Below are positions 17,167 to 25,203 of a DNA stretch of 64,000 nucleotides, piece by piece. The stretch is taken from assembly GCF_020889785.1 (NCBI RefSeq), contig NZ_JACMYK010000019.1:17246-81245 (forward strand). The letters are read 5' to 3'. Positions within the stretch are counted from its first letter, which is position 1, and each line of letters starts with the position of its first letter. Under the pieces are notes generated by a model. The model had not been told where the DNA came from and ran no database searches. It saw nothing but the letters and a program-made list of their open reading frames with translations. The position numbers and the translations under genes were made by a program. Source of the stretch: Bradyrhizobium acaciae (lineage in GTDB: Bacteria > Pseudomonadota > Alphaproteobacteria > Rhizobiales > Xanthobacteraceae).

Positions 17167-17796
17167 CTACGCCTCTCCCGTCGCCTTGAGCGCGACGGTG
17201 AGTGCGAGCTTGGTCTGCTCGACGATCTCGTCCATCAGTTCCTCGCGGCTGATCTGGGCGACCTCGCCGGTCAGCAAGCCCTGCTCGGCGAGCATCACGA
17301 TGCCATGCAGCCCGGCCCAGATCTTCAGCGCCTGCCGCTCGCGCAACAGGCCGACGGCCGGCGCCTCGAACGACTCGATCAAGAGCGCCAGCGTTTCCAT
17401 CGCAGCAATGTGCAGCTCGCTGCCGACAGGCGCGCAGGCCATGGTTCTGGACGCGAACATCAAGCGGTAGATGCCGTGGCGCTCGAGCCCGAAGGCCAGC
17501 GCAGCCTGCGCAAAACGCGACAGCTTCGAGCCCTTGCCGGGCTGCTCGATCGCCTCGCGCATGATCACGTTGAACTGCCGGAACGCCTCCGCGGTGACCG
17601 CCTGCAGCAGCGCCTCGCGGTCGGCGAAATGCCGGTACGGCGCCGGCTGCGAGACGCCGAGCTGCTTGGCCAACGCCTTGATGCTGATCGCTTCGGGGCC
17701 ACCGAGTTCGACCTCACGTAAGGCGGCCTGAATCAGGGCTTCGCGGAGGTCGCCATGGTGGTAGGTCTTGAACGGCTTACGAACGATTTGTCCCAT
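17167..17796 (-). CDS. TetR-family regulator (WHG-domain type)
   Basis: A 209-residue TetR regulator. The helix-turn-helix covers about residues 25-60 (ISIKALAKQLGVSQPAPYRH). The N-terminal FKTYHHGDLREALIQAALRE is typical of the TetR subgroup with the TetR_C_33/WHG ligand domain. The start MGQIVRKPFK was chosen; five more in-frame residues exist upstream. It is convergent with the amidase gene, and the target genes are not evident. Confidence 0.85.
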   Translation of the reverse strand: MGQIVRKPFKTYHHGDLREALIQAALREVELGGPEAISIKALAKQLGVSQPAPYRHFADREALLQAVTAEAFRQFNVIMREAIEQPGKGSKLSRFAQAALAFGLERHGIYRLMFASRTMACAPVGSELHIAAMETLALLIESFEAPAVGLLRERQALKIWAGLHGIVMLAEQGLLTGEVAQISREELMDEIVEQTKLALTVALKATGEA

Positions 17797-18058
17797 CGAG
17801 ATGCTGATCACCGGTCGGTCGGGCTAGAGCGGAGAACGCTACAACAGCGACATCGGCCGCTTCGGTCACTTTCGCGAACACGACATCCGCAGGCTATTAA
17901 CCGCAAAACCGGCAAGCGCGTCCATTGGAAAGTCTGTCAAGCCAGCCGTGGATTCTGATTTGCTTAACGGGTTCCCTGCCTCAGTCCGGCCTGGCCCAAG
18001 GCAGGATTGCCGCCGCTCCGGAGGCAGCGCCAGACGACCATTATCCACGGTCGCCGCA
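17797..18058. other. Non-coding gap upstream of the TetR gene
   Basis: Between the TetR start and the hairpin at 18059 I see no convincing gene, operator or repeat. It presumably contains the TetR promoter. Confidence 0.5.
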
Positions 18059-18088
18059 GCACCGAGCGCGCACCGGCGCGCTCGGTGC
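18059..18088. terminator. Strong GC-rich hairpin downstream of an SDR gene
   Basis: A perfect 13-bp stem (GCACCGAGCGCGC / GCGCGCTCGGTGC) with a 4-nt loop, 17 bp past the stop of the minus-strand SDR. There is no T-tract, so it may be a 3'-end stabiliser or Rho-associated stop rather than a classical terminator. Confidence 0.55.
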
Positions 18089-18105
18089 CGTAACTGGCAA
18101 CATCG

Positions 18106-18852
18106 TCAAGCGTTGGCGCCGCCGTCGACGGTCAGACCCGCGCCATTGATCGAGCCGGCTTCGGGACCGGCAACAAACGCGACCAGGGCAGCGACGTCGT
18201 CGGCCTTGCCGTAGCGCTTGATGGCCATGCGCGCGCGTTGCGCCTCGGCCTGCTCGCCATCGGCCGGGTTCATGTCGGTGTTGGTGGAGCCGGGATGGAC
18301 GATATTGACCGTGATGCCACGGCCGCCGAGGTCACGCGCCAAGCCCTGGGTCCAGGCAATCAGCGCCGACTTGCTCATCGAATAGAGGCTCATGCCGGCA
18401 TCCGGCACCCGGCTGGCGAGGTTGCTGCCGATGTTGATGATACGACCGCCCTCGCCCATATGGGCGACCGCGGCCTGCGATGCGACCACCACCGCCCGCA
18501 CGTTCACGGCCAGCGTGGCGTCGATATCCTCCAGCGTGATGGCGTCGATCGGACCGCCGCCACGGAAGATGCCGGCATTGTTGACGAGGATGTCGAGACC
18601 GCCGAACGCCTTGGCGGCGGCGTTCACCGCGCCGCGCACGGCGCTGGCGTCGGCGCTGTCCGCCTGCAGGGCCAGCACACGGCGGCCCTGCTTCCTGATC
18701 TCGGCGCCAATGGCTTCGGCGCGATCGGCCGAGCGTTCATAGGTGATGGCAACATCGGCGCCTTCGGCGGCAAGACGCCTGGCGATGGCTGCGCCGATGC
18801 CGCGGCTGCCGCCGGTGACGAGGGCGCGTTTTCCTTGCAGGGACTGGGTCAT
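18106..18852 (-). CDS. SDR oxidoreductase (FabG-like)
   Basis: A 248-residue classical SDR: cofactor motif ALVTGGSRGIGAAIARRL, NNAG at DILVNNAGIFRGG, catalytic Ser in INIGSNLASR and Tyr-x3-Lys in YSMSKSALIAW. The C-terminus GAGLTVDGGANA is typical. It is divergent from a TetR regulator across a 115-bp region with a strong palindromic operator, so it is probably the regulator's target. The substrate is unknown; such pairs often respond to reactive aldehydes or quinones. Confidence 0.9.
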   Translation of the reverse strand: MTQSLQGKRALVTGGSRGIGAAIARRLAAEGADVAITYERSADRAEAIGAEIRKQGRRVLALQADSADASAVRGAVNAAAKAFGGLDILVNNAGIFRGGGPIDAITLEDIDATLAVNVRAVVVASQAAVAHMGEGGRIINIGSNLASRVPDAGMSLYSMSKSALIAWTQGLARDLGGRGITVNIVHPGSTNTDMNPADGEQAEAQRARMAIKRYGKADDVAALVAFVAGPEAGSINGAGLTVDGGANA

Positions 18853-18881
18853 GTTCGGCTCGTTCGTTTGAGGGGCGACAT

Positions 18882-18903
18882 TTCTGTAACGATCGACACA
18901 GAA
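18882..18903. promoter_or_regulatory. Putative TetR operator 1 (TTCTGT-N10-ACAGAA)
   Basis: A 22-bp palindrome matching at 9 of 11 paired positions (arms TTCTGTAACGA / TCGACACAGAA), located 29 bp upstream of the SDR start. A related half-conserved copy lies at 18935-18956. Size and position suit a TetR dimer site. Confidence 0.65.
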
Positions 18904-18934
18904 TTAAGGAGCTTGCGCCGACACGTCAATGGAA

Positions 18935-18956
18935 TTATTTAATGATCGACACAGAA
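18935..18956. promoter_or_regulatory. Putative TetR operator 2 (degenerate copy)
   Basis: Shares GATCGACACAGAA exactly with operator 1 at 18891-18903; the other arm is degenerate (TTATTT instead of TTCTGT). It lies 11 bp before the TetR start codon and 53 bp (about five helical turns) from operator 1, so two dimers would bind on the same face. Confidence 0.55.
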
Positions 18957-18967
18957 ATGGTGAGGCG

Positions 18968-19588
18968 ATGGCTGAGCGTGGCCGCCCCCGGAACTTCGAC
19001 AAGGACGCCGCCCTGGCCCGGGCGATGGAGGTGTTCTGGCTGAAGGGCTATGAGGGCGCCTCGATGGCCGACCTCACCTCGGCGATGGGGATTGCCTCGC
19101 CCAGCCTGTACGCCGCCTTCGGCGGCAAGGAGGACCTGTTCCGCAAGGCGCTCGACTATTACGTGGCGAGCGAAGGCGGACTGATCTGGGGTGCCGTGAC
19201 CGAAACGCACACCGCCTACCAGGCCGTGGAGACCCTCCTGATGCAGACCGCGCGCGTCTTCACCCGCCGCTCACGTCCGCCGGGCTGCCTGGTGGTCTTG
19301 TCGGCGCTGCATCCGAACGAGCATTCCGAGACCGTGCGGCGCGAGCTCGTGCAGCGGCGCGCGCAGGCGGTGACGGAGCTGCGCGAACTTTTGCGCCAGG
19401 GCGTCGAGCGCGGCGAGATCTCACCTGCGGCGGACCTCGACGCGATCGCCAAATACTACATCACCGTGCAGCAGGGCATGTCGATCCAGGCGCGCGATGG
19501 CGCCACCCGGAAGCAGCTCGAGCAGATTGCGGCCGCCGCCCTCGCCGCCTGGAGCCCGCTCACCGCACCTACGCCAGCCGCTCATTAG
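18968..19588 (+). CDS. TetR-family regulator (AcrR-like)
   Basis: A 206-residue TetR regulator. The N-terminus AERGRPRNFDKDAALARAME is followed by a helix-turn-helix SMADLTSAMGIASPSLYAAF (about 38-57). I start at MAERGRPRNFD because the longer frame would run through operator 2. The C-terminal ligand domain (ETLLMQTARVFTRR, PPGCLVVLSALHPNE) resembles regulators of SDR/reductase genes. It is divergent from the SDR at 18106-18852 and likely represses it. Confidence 0.9.
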   Translation: MAERGRPRNFDKDAALARAMEVFWLKGYEGASMADLTSAMGIASPSLYAAFGGKEDLFRKALDYYVASEGGLIWGAVTETHTAYQAVETLLMQTARVFTRRSRPPGCLVVLSALHPNEHSETVRRELVQRRAQAVTELRELLRQGVERGEISPAADLDAIAKYYITVQQGMSIQARDGATRKQLEQIAAAALAAWSPLTAPTPAAH

Positions 19589-19645
19589 CAGACCGGCGCG
19601 CCCGGGGGCGTCGGCCACCATGTCGCGGCTGTCGCTGGGCACCCC

Positions 19646-19672
19646 GTCAAGTACCCCGAATTTTCGCTTGAC
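19646..19672. promoter_or_regulatory. Inverted repeat overlapping the -35 of the ferredoxin-P450 promoter
   Basis: GTCAAG-N15-CTTGAC. The right arm overlaps the -35 hexamer at 19668, where a bound repressor would block polymerase. No regulator gene is adjacent on the P450 side; the TetR gene ends 58 bp upstream. Confidence 0.45.
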
Positions 19673-19696
19673 GCCCAAGCCGGACAATAATGTAAT
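19668..19696 (+). promoter_or_regulatory. Sigma70-type promoter for the ferredoxin-P450 unit
   Basis: TTGACG (19668-19673), a 17-bp spacer, then TGTAAT (19691-19696): five of six consensus bases in each box with ideal spacing. Transcription would start near 19703, about 110 bp before the ferredoxin ATG. Confidence 0.6.
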
Positions 19697-19813
19697 ATGC
19701 TATAACTTGGCGAGCCGATCATTCGGCCGGCCGCCCAAGCAAGCCAAGACTTGCTCAATTACATGAGGAACCCGGCGTGCTTCAGCGCGCCAGAGCCGAG
19801 GGAGAGTGCTTGC

Positions 19814-20020
19814 ATGTCCAAGCTAAGAATCCGCGTCGACCAGGATAAATGCCAGGGTCACGCCCGCTGCAAATCACTCGCCCCCGAATTGTTCGAACTC
19901 GACGAATACGGCAATGCCCATGAAGTCGGCGACGGGACCGTGCCGGCCGGGCTCGAGGACAAGGCCTGGCTCGCGCAGACCAACTGCCCGGAAATCGCGA
20001 TCGAAGTCACCGAGGAATAG
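19814..20020 (+). CDS. Small ferredoxin for a cytochrome P450 (Cys-x2-His-x2-Cys type)
   Basis: A 68-residue ferredoxin that should carry electrons to the P450 encoded 73 bp downstream. The cluster ligands are C13, C19 and C58 (CQGHARCK and NCPEIAI), with His16 where a fourth Cys would be. This suits a [3Fe-4S] cluster, or an atypical [4Fe-4S] cluster with His ligation, as in other P450-linked bacterial ferredoxins. The start MSKLRIRVDQ was chosen over an upstream frame of poor quality. A ferredoxin reductase is not encoded nearby. Confidence 0.88.
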   Translation: MSKLRIRVDQDKCQGHARCKSLAPELFELDEYGNAHEVGDGTVPAGLEDKAWLAQTNCPEIAIEVTEE

Positions 20021-20093
20021 CGCCGGCCAAGGGCTGGCCGCGCGCCGCCCGTTGTGCCGACCAACGTTGATCGAACGAGAAGGAAACGAGCCG

Positions 20094-21320
20094 ATGTCCG
20101 ATTCCCCGTCCGCGAGCTTTCTGCCCGAACATCCCCCGGTCACCGACTGGGTCCATGATTTCGACCACACCGATCCGGTCTGGACCGACGACCCGTTCCC
20201 GATCTGGGAGACGCTGCGCGCCGCCTCGCCGGTCGTGCACACCGAGCGTTTCCTCGGCTGCTACATGCCGACCACCTATCAGGCGGTGAAGGAAATCGCC
20301 TACGACACCGAACATTTCTCCTCGCGCCGCGTCATCGTCCGCGACGTCCGTCCCGAGATCTCGGCCCGTGCGCCGCCGATCACCTCCGATCCGCCGGAGC
20401 ACAAGCCCGCCAAGCAGGTGCTGCTGCCGCCGTTCACGCCGGATGCGATGAAGCGGCTGGAGCCGCGCGTGCGCGCGATCTGCAACGAGCTGATCGATGA
20501 ATTCATCGCCGATGGCCATTGCGACGCCGCGGCGCGTTACACCAAGCACATCCCGGTGCGCGCGATCGCGCATATGCTGGGAATTCCCGAGAAGGACGGC
20601 GACCTCTTCATCAAGTGGATCCATCAGATCCTCGAGCTCGGCATCAAGGACGAGAACGAGATGATGAGCGGCGTGCGCGAGATGACCGGCTACTTCATGG
20701 CCCATCTCGAGCAGCGCAAGCTTGCGCCGAGCGACGATCTGATTTCGCAATTGTTGCGGGCCAAGGGCCCCGGCGGCCAGCCACTGACCGACGAGCACGT
20801 GCTGGGCTCGCTGCGGCTGCTCCTGATCGCCGGCATCGACACCACCTGGAGCGCGATCGGCTCCTCGCTCTGGCACCTCGCCAGGACGCCGGCCGATCGC
20901 GAGCGGCTGATTGCAGAGCCGGCGCTGATCCCGACCGCGATCGAGGAATTCCTGCGCGCCTATTCGCCTGTCACGATGGCACGCGAGGTGATGAAGGAGA
21001 CCACGATCTCCGGCTGCCCGGTGAAGGCGGGCAACATGGTACTGTTGTCATTCCCCGCAGCCAACCGCGACCCCGCCATGTTCCCCGACGCGGACAAGGT
21101 GGTGATCGACCGCAAGGAGAACCGCCACGCCGCCTTCGGCCTCGGCATTCACCGCTGCGTCGGTTCCAACCTGGCGCGAATGGAGATGCAGGTGGCGATC
21201 GAGGAATGGCTGAAGCGGATCCCGGATTTTCGACTCGACCCGGCCGGCAAGGTCACCTGGTCGGAAGGCACGGTGCGCGGCCCGCGTCAACTGCCCGTTC
21301 TGTTCGGCAAGAACGCCTGA
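20094..21320 (+). CDS. Cytochrome P450 (class I, soluble)
   Basis: A 408-residue soluble bacterial P450. The I-helix AGIDTT (246-251), K-helix EFLR (285-288) and heme loop AAFGLGIHRCVGSNLAR with axial Cys355 are all present. The HISSDPPEH-type segment is represented by APPITSDPPEHKPAK. It receives electrons from the adjacent ferredoxin, and both are under the same promoter. A transporter and a sulfite-oxidase-like gene follow. Substrate unknown; aromatic acid or terpenoid substrates are common for such operonic pairs in this group. The start is the ATG after a GAAGGAAACGAG site. Confidence 0.93.
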   Translation: MSDSPSASFLPEHPPVTDWVHDFDHTDPVWTDDPFPIWETLRAASPVVHTERFLGCYMPTTYQAVKEIAYDTEHFSSRRVIVRDVRPEISARAPPITSDPPEHKPAKQVLLPPFTPDAMKRLEPRVRAICNELIDEFIADGHCDAAARYTKHIPVRAIAHMLGIPEKDGDLFIKWIHQILELGIKDENEMMSGVREMTGYFMAHLEQRKLAPSDDLISQLLRAKGPGGQPLTDEHVLGSLRLLLIAGIDTTWSAIGSSLWHLARTPADRERLIAEPALIPTAIEEFLRAYSPVTMAREVMKETTISGCPVKAGNMVLLSFPAANRDPAMFPDADKVVIDRKENRHAAFGLGIHRCVGSNLARMEMQVAIEEWLKRIPDFRLDPAGKVTWSEGTVRGPRQLPVLFGKNA

Positions 21321-21402
21321 GGAACCGGACAGCAGTTACATCGCACAACCCAATGAGGTAGCTTGCCCCGGAATCGTCCAGAGAATCCGGGGAGGCCAGC
21401 CT

Positions 21403-22725
21403 ATGTCCGATCAAACCGCTCAACCCGCGAGCGATCATCTCGACATCCACGACGTCGAGCGGCGGGTGAAGGCGATCTTCATCGGCTCGGTCGGCAATCT
21501 CGTCGAGTGGTACGATTTCTACGCCTACACCGCGTTTGCGCTTTATTTCGCGCCGGCGTTTTTCCCCCACAGCGACCCAGTGGTGCAGCAGCTCAATGCA
21601 GCGGTGCTGTTTGCCGCAACCTTCCTGATGCGCCCGCTCGGCGGCTGGCTGTTCGGCTTCATCGCCGACCGCTACGGCCGCCGGCTGTCGTTGACGCTCT
21701 CGGTGGTCTGCATGTGTTTCGGCTCGCTGATCATCGCGGTGACGCCGACCTATGCCAGCATCGGCATTGCAGCCCCCGCGATCCTGGCGCTCGCCCGCGT
21801 CATCGAAGGCCTCAGCCTCGGTGGCGAATACGGCGCAAGCGCCACCTATCTCAGCGAGGTCGCCGATCCCAAGCATCGCGGCTTCTACTCCAGTTTCCAG
21901 TACGTCACGCTGATCGGTGGCCAGCTCACCGCGATCATCGTGCTGTTGCTGCTGCAGAAGGTGTTCCTGACGCCGGACGAGCTGAAGGCCTGGGGCTGGC
22001 GGATTCCATTCGTGATCGGCGCCATGCTCGCGATCTTCGCTGCAGTGATGCGGCGCGGCCTGCACGAGACCGAGGCATTCGAGGAGGCCAAGAAGGTCTC
22101 CAAGCCGACCGGCTCGATCGTCGGCCTCCTGAACTACCCGCGCGAATTGCTGCTGGTGGTCGGGCTCACCGCCGGCGGCACCGCGGCGTTCTACACCTTC
22201 ACCACCTACATGCAGACTTTCGTGAAGCTGTCGGTCGGCCTCACCGAGGACCAGACCACCTTCGTGATCTTCGGCTCGCTGATCTTCGCGACCTTCCTGC
22301 AGCCGATCTATGGCGCATTGTCCGACCGCATCGGCCGCAAGCCGCTGTTGATCTTCTTCGGCGTCGTCGGCACGCTGGCGACGGTCCCGATCCTGACCGC
22401 GCTGAAGGAGACCAAGTCGCCCTTCACCGCCTTCCTGCTGATCTGCGGCGCCTGGATCTTCGTCGCCGGCTACACCTCGATCAATGCGATCGTGAAGGCC
22501 GAGCTGTTTCCGACCAATGTCCGCGCGCTCGGCGTCGGCCTGCCCTACGCCATCACCGTGTCGATCTTCGGTGGCACCGCGCCTGCGGTCGCGCTCTATT
22601 TCAAGAGCATCGGGCACGAGGGCTGGTTCTACTATTATCTCAGCGGCATGATTTTCCTGTCGCTCTTGATCTACTCGACCATGCGCGACACCAAGCACGA
22701 CTCCGCGATGCACCGCCACGAGTGA
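21403..22725 (+). CDS. MFS transporter, metabolite:H+ symporter (MHS) family
   Basis: A 440-residue 12-helix transporter of the KgtP/ProP/ShiA type. The N-terminal GSVGNLVEWYDFYAYTAFAL, the loop RPLGGWLFGFIADRYGRR, and RVIEGLSLGGEYGASATYLS are MHS landmarks. The substrate is probably a carboxylate or zwitterion taken up with protons. It follows the P450 gene by 82 bp and could import its substrate, which is a positional inference only. Confidence 0.9.
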   Translation: MSDQTAQPASDHLDIHDVERRVKAIFIGSVGNLVEWYDFYAYTAFALYFAPAFFPHSDPVVQQLNAAVLFAATFLMRPLGGWLFGFIADRYGRRLSLTLSVVCMCFGSLIIAVTPTYASIGIAAPAILALARVIEGLSLGGEYGASATYLSEVADPKHRGFYSSFQYVTLIGGQLTAIIVLLLLQKVFLTPDELKAWGWRIPFVIGAMLAIFAAVMRRGLHETEAFEEAKKVSKPTGSIVGLLNYPRELLLVVGLTAGGTAAFYTFTTYMQTFVKLSVGLTEDQTTFVIFGSLIFATFLQPIYGALSDRIGRKPLLIFFGVVGTLATVPILTALKETKSPFTAFLLICGAWIFVAGYTSINAIVKAELFPTNVRALGVGLPYAITVSIFGGTAPAVALYFKSIGHEGWFYYYLSGMIFLSLLIYSTMRDTKHDSAMHRHE

Positions 22726-22737
22726 TGGCCTGATGCG

Positions 22738-23400
22738 ATGACCGACGACCAGGAGCCGCCCGAGAGCAAACTGACGCGCAGCAAGCAGCGCTGGGCGCGC
22801 GAAGGCAAATTCCTGACCGGCCGGGTCACCCGGCCGGAGGAGCAGCGTCTGCCGCCGGGCCAGCACCTGACGGCGGACTGGCCGGTGCTCGATCTCGGGC
22901 TGCTGCCGAACGTCACGCGCGAACGCTGGCGGCTCGACGTCCACGGTGCGGTCGAGCAGACGATCTACTGGGATTGGCCGCAATTCATGGCGCAGCCGCA
23001 GACGCAGTTCGTCTCGGACATTCACTGCGTCACGACCTGGTCGCGCTATGACAACCAGTGGGAGGGGCTCGCCACACGCGACCTGCTCGCCGCCTGCCAG
23101 CCGCGCGAGGATGCGCGGTTCGTCGTGCTGCATTCGTATGACGGCTATACGACCAACCTGCCGCTCGAGGATTTCGCCGCCGAGGACGCCCTGCTCGCCC
23201 ATAGCTGGTCGGGCCAGCCGCTGGAGCAGGAGCATGGCGGGCCGGTGCGGCTGGTGGTGCCGCATCTCTATTTCTGGAAGAGCGCCAAATGGCTGCAGCG
23301 CATCGAATTCCTGACCGACGATGCGCCGGGCTTCTGGGAGGTGCGCGGCTATCACAATCGCGGTGATCCCTGGGCCGAACAGCGCTATTCTGGCGACTGA
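22738..23400 (+). CDS. Sulfite-oxidase-like molybdopterin oxidoreductase
   Basis: A 220-residue protein with the molybdopterin domain of the sulfite oxidase family (YuiH/MsrP-like). Conserved Cys97 in VSDIHCVTTWSRYD is the expected Mo ligand, followed by LHSYDGYTTNLPLED and LVVPHLYFWKSAKWL. It has no signal peptide, no heme domain and no C-terminal dimer domain, so it is a short cytoplasmic relative. Physiological substrate unknown. It follows the MHS gene by 12 bp. Confidence 0.87.
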   Translation: MTDDQEPPESKLTRSKQRWAREGKFLTGRVTRPEEQRLPPGQHLTADWPVLDLGLLPNVTRERWRLDVHGAVEQTIYWDWPQFMAQPQTQFVSDIHCVTTWSRYDNQWEGLATRDLLAACQPREDARFVVLHSYDGYTTNLPLEDFAAEDALLAHSWSGQPLEQEHGGPVRLVVPHLYFWKSAKWLQRIEFLTDDAPGFWEVRGYHNRGDPWAEQRYSGD

Positions 23401-23407
23401 CTTTCCT

Positions 23408-23534
23408 CACCTCTCCCATGGGGAGAGGTCGGCGCGAAGCGCCGGGTGAGGGGTCGCGGCCCCCGATGGAGCGTAACCCCTCACCCGAATTTCTCGCTAT
23501 GCTCGAAATTCGACCTCTCCCTATGGGAGAGGTG
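23408..23534. repeat. Palindromic intergenic repeat (CACCTCTCCC / GGGAGAGGTG type), copy 1
   Basis: Left part CACCTCTCCCATGGGGAGAG then GCGCGAAGCGCCGGGTGAGGGG; right part CCCCTCACCCGAATTT, then CGACCTCTCCCTATGGGAGAGGTG. It is built of nested hairpins and sits between the sulfite-oxidase-like gene and the hydrolase-OsmC gene. Copies are at 25040, 39146 and 62249. Confidence 0.85.
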
Positions 23535-23555
23535 TAGAACCATCCGGAGCAAAAG

Positions 23556-24776
23556 ATGCCGCATGAACGCTTTCAATTCACCGGTGTAGGCGGCCATCAG
23601 CTGGCCGCCGCACTCGATACGCCCGACGGCCCGATCAAGGCCTATGCGCTGTTCGCGCACTGCTTCACCTGCGGCAAGGACGTGCTGGCGGCCAAGCGCA
23701 TCGCGGTCGCGCTGGCCGCGAAGGGCATCGCGACGCTGCGCTTCGACTTCACCGGCCTCGGCTCCAGCGAGGGCGATTTCGCCAACTCGACCTTCTCGTC
23801 GAACGTCGCTGATCTCGTCCGCGCCGCCGACCATTTGCGCGAAACGCGCAAGGCGCCGGCAATCCTGATCGGCCACAGCCTGGGCGGTGCCGCGATCCTC
23901 GCGGCAGCGGGCCAAATCCCCGAGGCGAAGGCGGTGGTCACCATCGCCGCGCCCTCCGATCCGGTTCACGTCACGCATTTCTTCAGGGACCGGATCGAGG
24001 ACATCCGCGCGCAGGGCGAAGGCGAAGTGTCGCTCGCCGGCCGCCCGTTCCGCATCAAGCGCGAATTCCTCGACGACGTTGCCGAGCAGAATCTGATGGC
24101 GCAGGTCAAGCAGCTGCACAAGGCGCTGCTGGTCATGCACTCGCCGACCGACGACACCGTCGGCATCGACAACGCCACCAACATCTTCATCGCGGCCAAG
24201 CACCCGAAGAGCTTCGTCTCGCTTGCGGGTGCCGATCATCTCCTGAGCGGCAAGCAGGACGCCTCCTATGTCGCCGACGTGATCGGCGCCTGGGCCGAGC
24301 GCTACGTCGACCTCGCGCCGCAGCCTGTGGCCGACACCGGCAGCGCGCCGCGCAACGTCGTGGTGCAGGAGACCCGCAACGGCAAGTTCCAGCAGATCGT
24401 CACCACGGGTCCGCACCGGTTGATCGCCGATGAACCGGTCGGCGTCGGCGGCGATGACACCGGCCCCGGGCCGTACGATTTCCTGCTCACCGGGCTCGGC
24501 GCCTGTACCTCGATGACGATGCGCATGTATGCCGACCGCAAGTCGCTGCCGGTCGATCGCATCACCGTCACGCTTCGGCACGACAAGATCTATGCCAAGG
24601 ATTGCGAGGAGTGCGAGACGCGCGAGGGTATGCTCGACCAGATCGACCGCGTCATCAGGATCGAAGGCAACCTCGACGCCGATCAGCGCAAGCGGCTGAT
24701 GGAGATCGCCGACAAATGCCCGGTGCACAAGACGCTGACTTCGGAGGTGCGGATCGTCACCAAGGCGGCGGAGTGA
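23556..24776 (+). CDS. Alpha/beta hydrolase - OsmC fusion protein
   Basis: A 406-residue two-domain protein. Residues 1-250 are an alpha/beta hydrolase (DFTGLGSSEG; nucleophile Ser108 in IGHSLGGAAIL; His in LAGADHLLSG). Residues 265-406 are an OsmC peroxiredoxin-like domain with the two reactive cysteines C317 (GLGACTSMTMRMYA) and C388 (ADKCPVHKTL). OsmC proteins reduce organic hydroperoxides, so the fusion could hydrolyse and reduce lipid or ester peroxides. The architecture is known in Proteobacteria, but its substrate is not established to my knowledge. It is flanked by repeats on both sides. Confidence 0.92.
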   Translation: MPHERFQFTGVGGHQLAAALDTPDGPIKAYALFAHCFTCGKDVLAAKRIAVALAAKGIATLRFDFTGLGSSEGDFANSTFSSNVADLVRAADHLRETRKAPAILIGHSLGGAAILAAAGQIPEAKAVVTIAAPSDPVHVTHFFRDRIEDIRAQGEGEVSLAGRPFRIKREFLDDVAEQNLMAQVKQLHKALLVMHSPTDDTVGIDNATNIFIAAKHPKSFVSLAGADHLLSGKQDASYVADVIGAWAERYVDLAPQPVADTGSAPRNVVVQETRNGKFQQIVTTGPHRLIADEPVGVGGDDTGPGPYDFLLTGLGACTSMTMRMYADRKSLPVDRITVTLRHDKIYAKDCEECETREGMLDQIDRVIRIEGNLDADQRKRLMEIADKCPVHKTLTSEVRIVTKAAE

Positions 24777-25039
24777 GCCTGCGACGCAGCGATACGGGCC
24801 GAGCCGGCGCAGCATGTCAGCGGCATTCCCTCTCCCGCTTGCGGGCCATCGCAAGGGCGCGCTGACAAATATCGAAAACAACCCCATGCAAAGTAGCCGG
24901 CGGCCGCCCGCGCTCGACAAGGCCACTTGACACGTCGGGCAACTCAGGGATATTTTTCTATTATTCCGAAATCACACGAGATTCCCCCTCTTAAGGCGCG
25001 ATCGCGTTGGGTTGAATCGGGTTTGGCCCGGGGTCAGTT
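24777..25039. other. Non-coding stretch with an AT-rich patch
   Basis: No credible gene. The stretch 24860-24990 (AAATATCGAAAACAACCCCA ... TGACACGTCGGGCAACTC ... GATATTTTTCTATTATTCCG) differs in composition from its surroundings and resembles sequence that I associate with rhizobial intergenic repeats. I cannot confirm that here. Confidence 0.4.
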
Positions 25040-25160
25040 CACCTCTCCCAGCGGGGAGAGGTCGATTTGCGGAGCAAATCGGGTGAGAGGCCGCAATTCC
25101 AACGAGGGACCGTAACCCCTCACCCGGCGCTACGCGCCGACCTCTCCCAAGGGAGAGGTG
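25040..25160. repeat. Palindromic intergenic repeat (CACCTCTCCC type), copy 2
   Basis: CACCTCTCCCAGCGGGGAGA, a small hairpin GATTTGCGGAGCAAATC, GGGTGAGAG, then CCCCTCACCCGGCGCTACGC and CCTCTCCCAAGGGAGAGGTG. Same plan as 23408-23534, with different inner hairpins. It lies at the 3' end of the minus-strand MocR gene. Confidence 0.85.
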
Positions 25161-25203
25161 GACCTTCGGCGCGGCTCCAATTCAAACTCAATCTCATCAC
25201 GCT

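Noticed and set aside
21253..23355. A 700-codon open frame on the minus strand
   Set aside because: It lies opposite the MHS transporter and the Mo enzyme, whose motifs are clear; its composition (Arg/His/Glu/Gly-rich, low complexity) is that of an antisense frame in GC-rich DNA.
23408..25160. Possible CRISPR array because of repeated CCTCTCCC blocks
   Set aside because: Blocks are palindromic intergenic repeats without regular spacing or spacers, and no cas genes are present.
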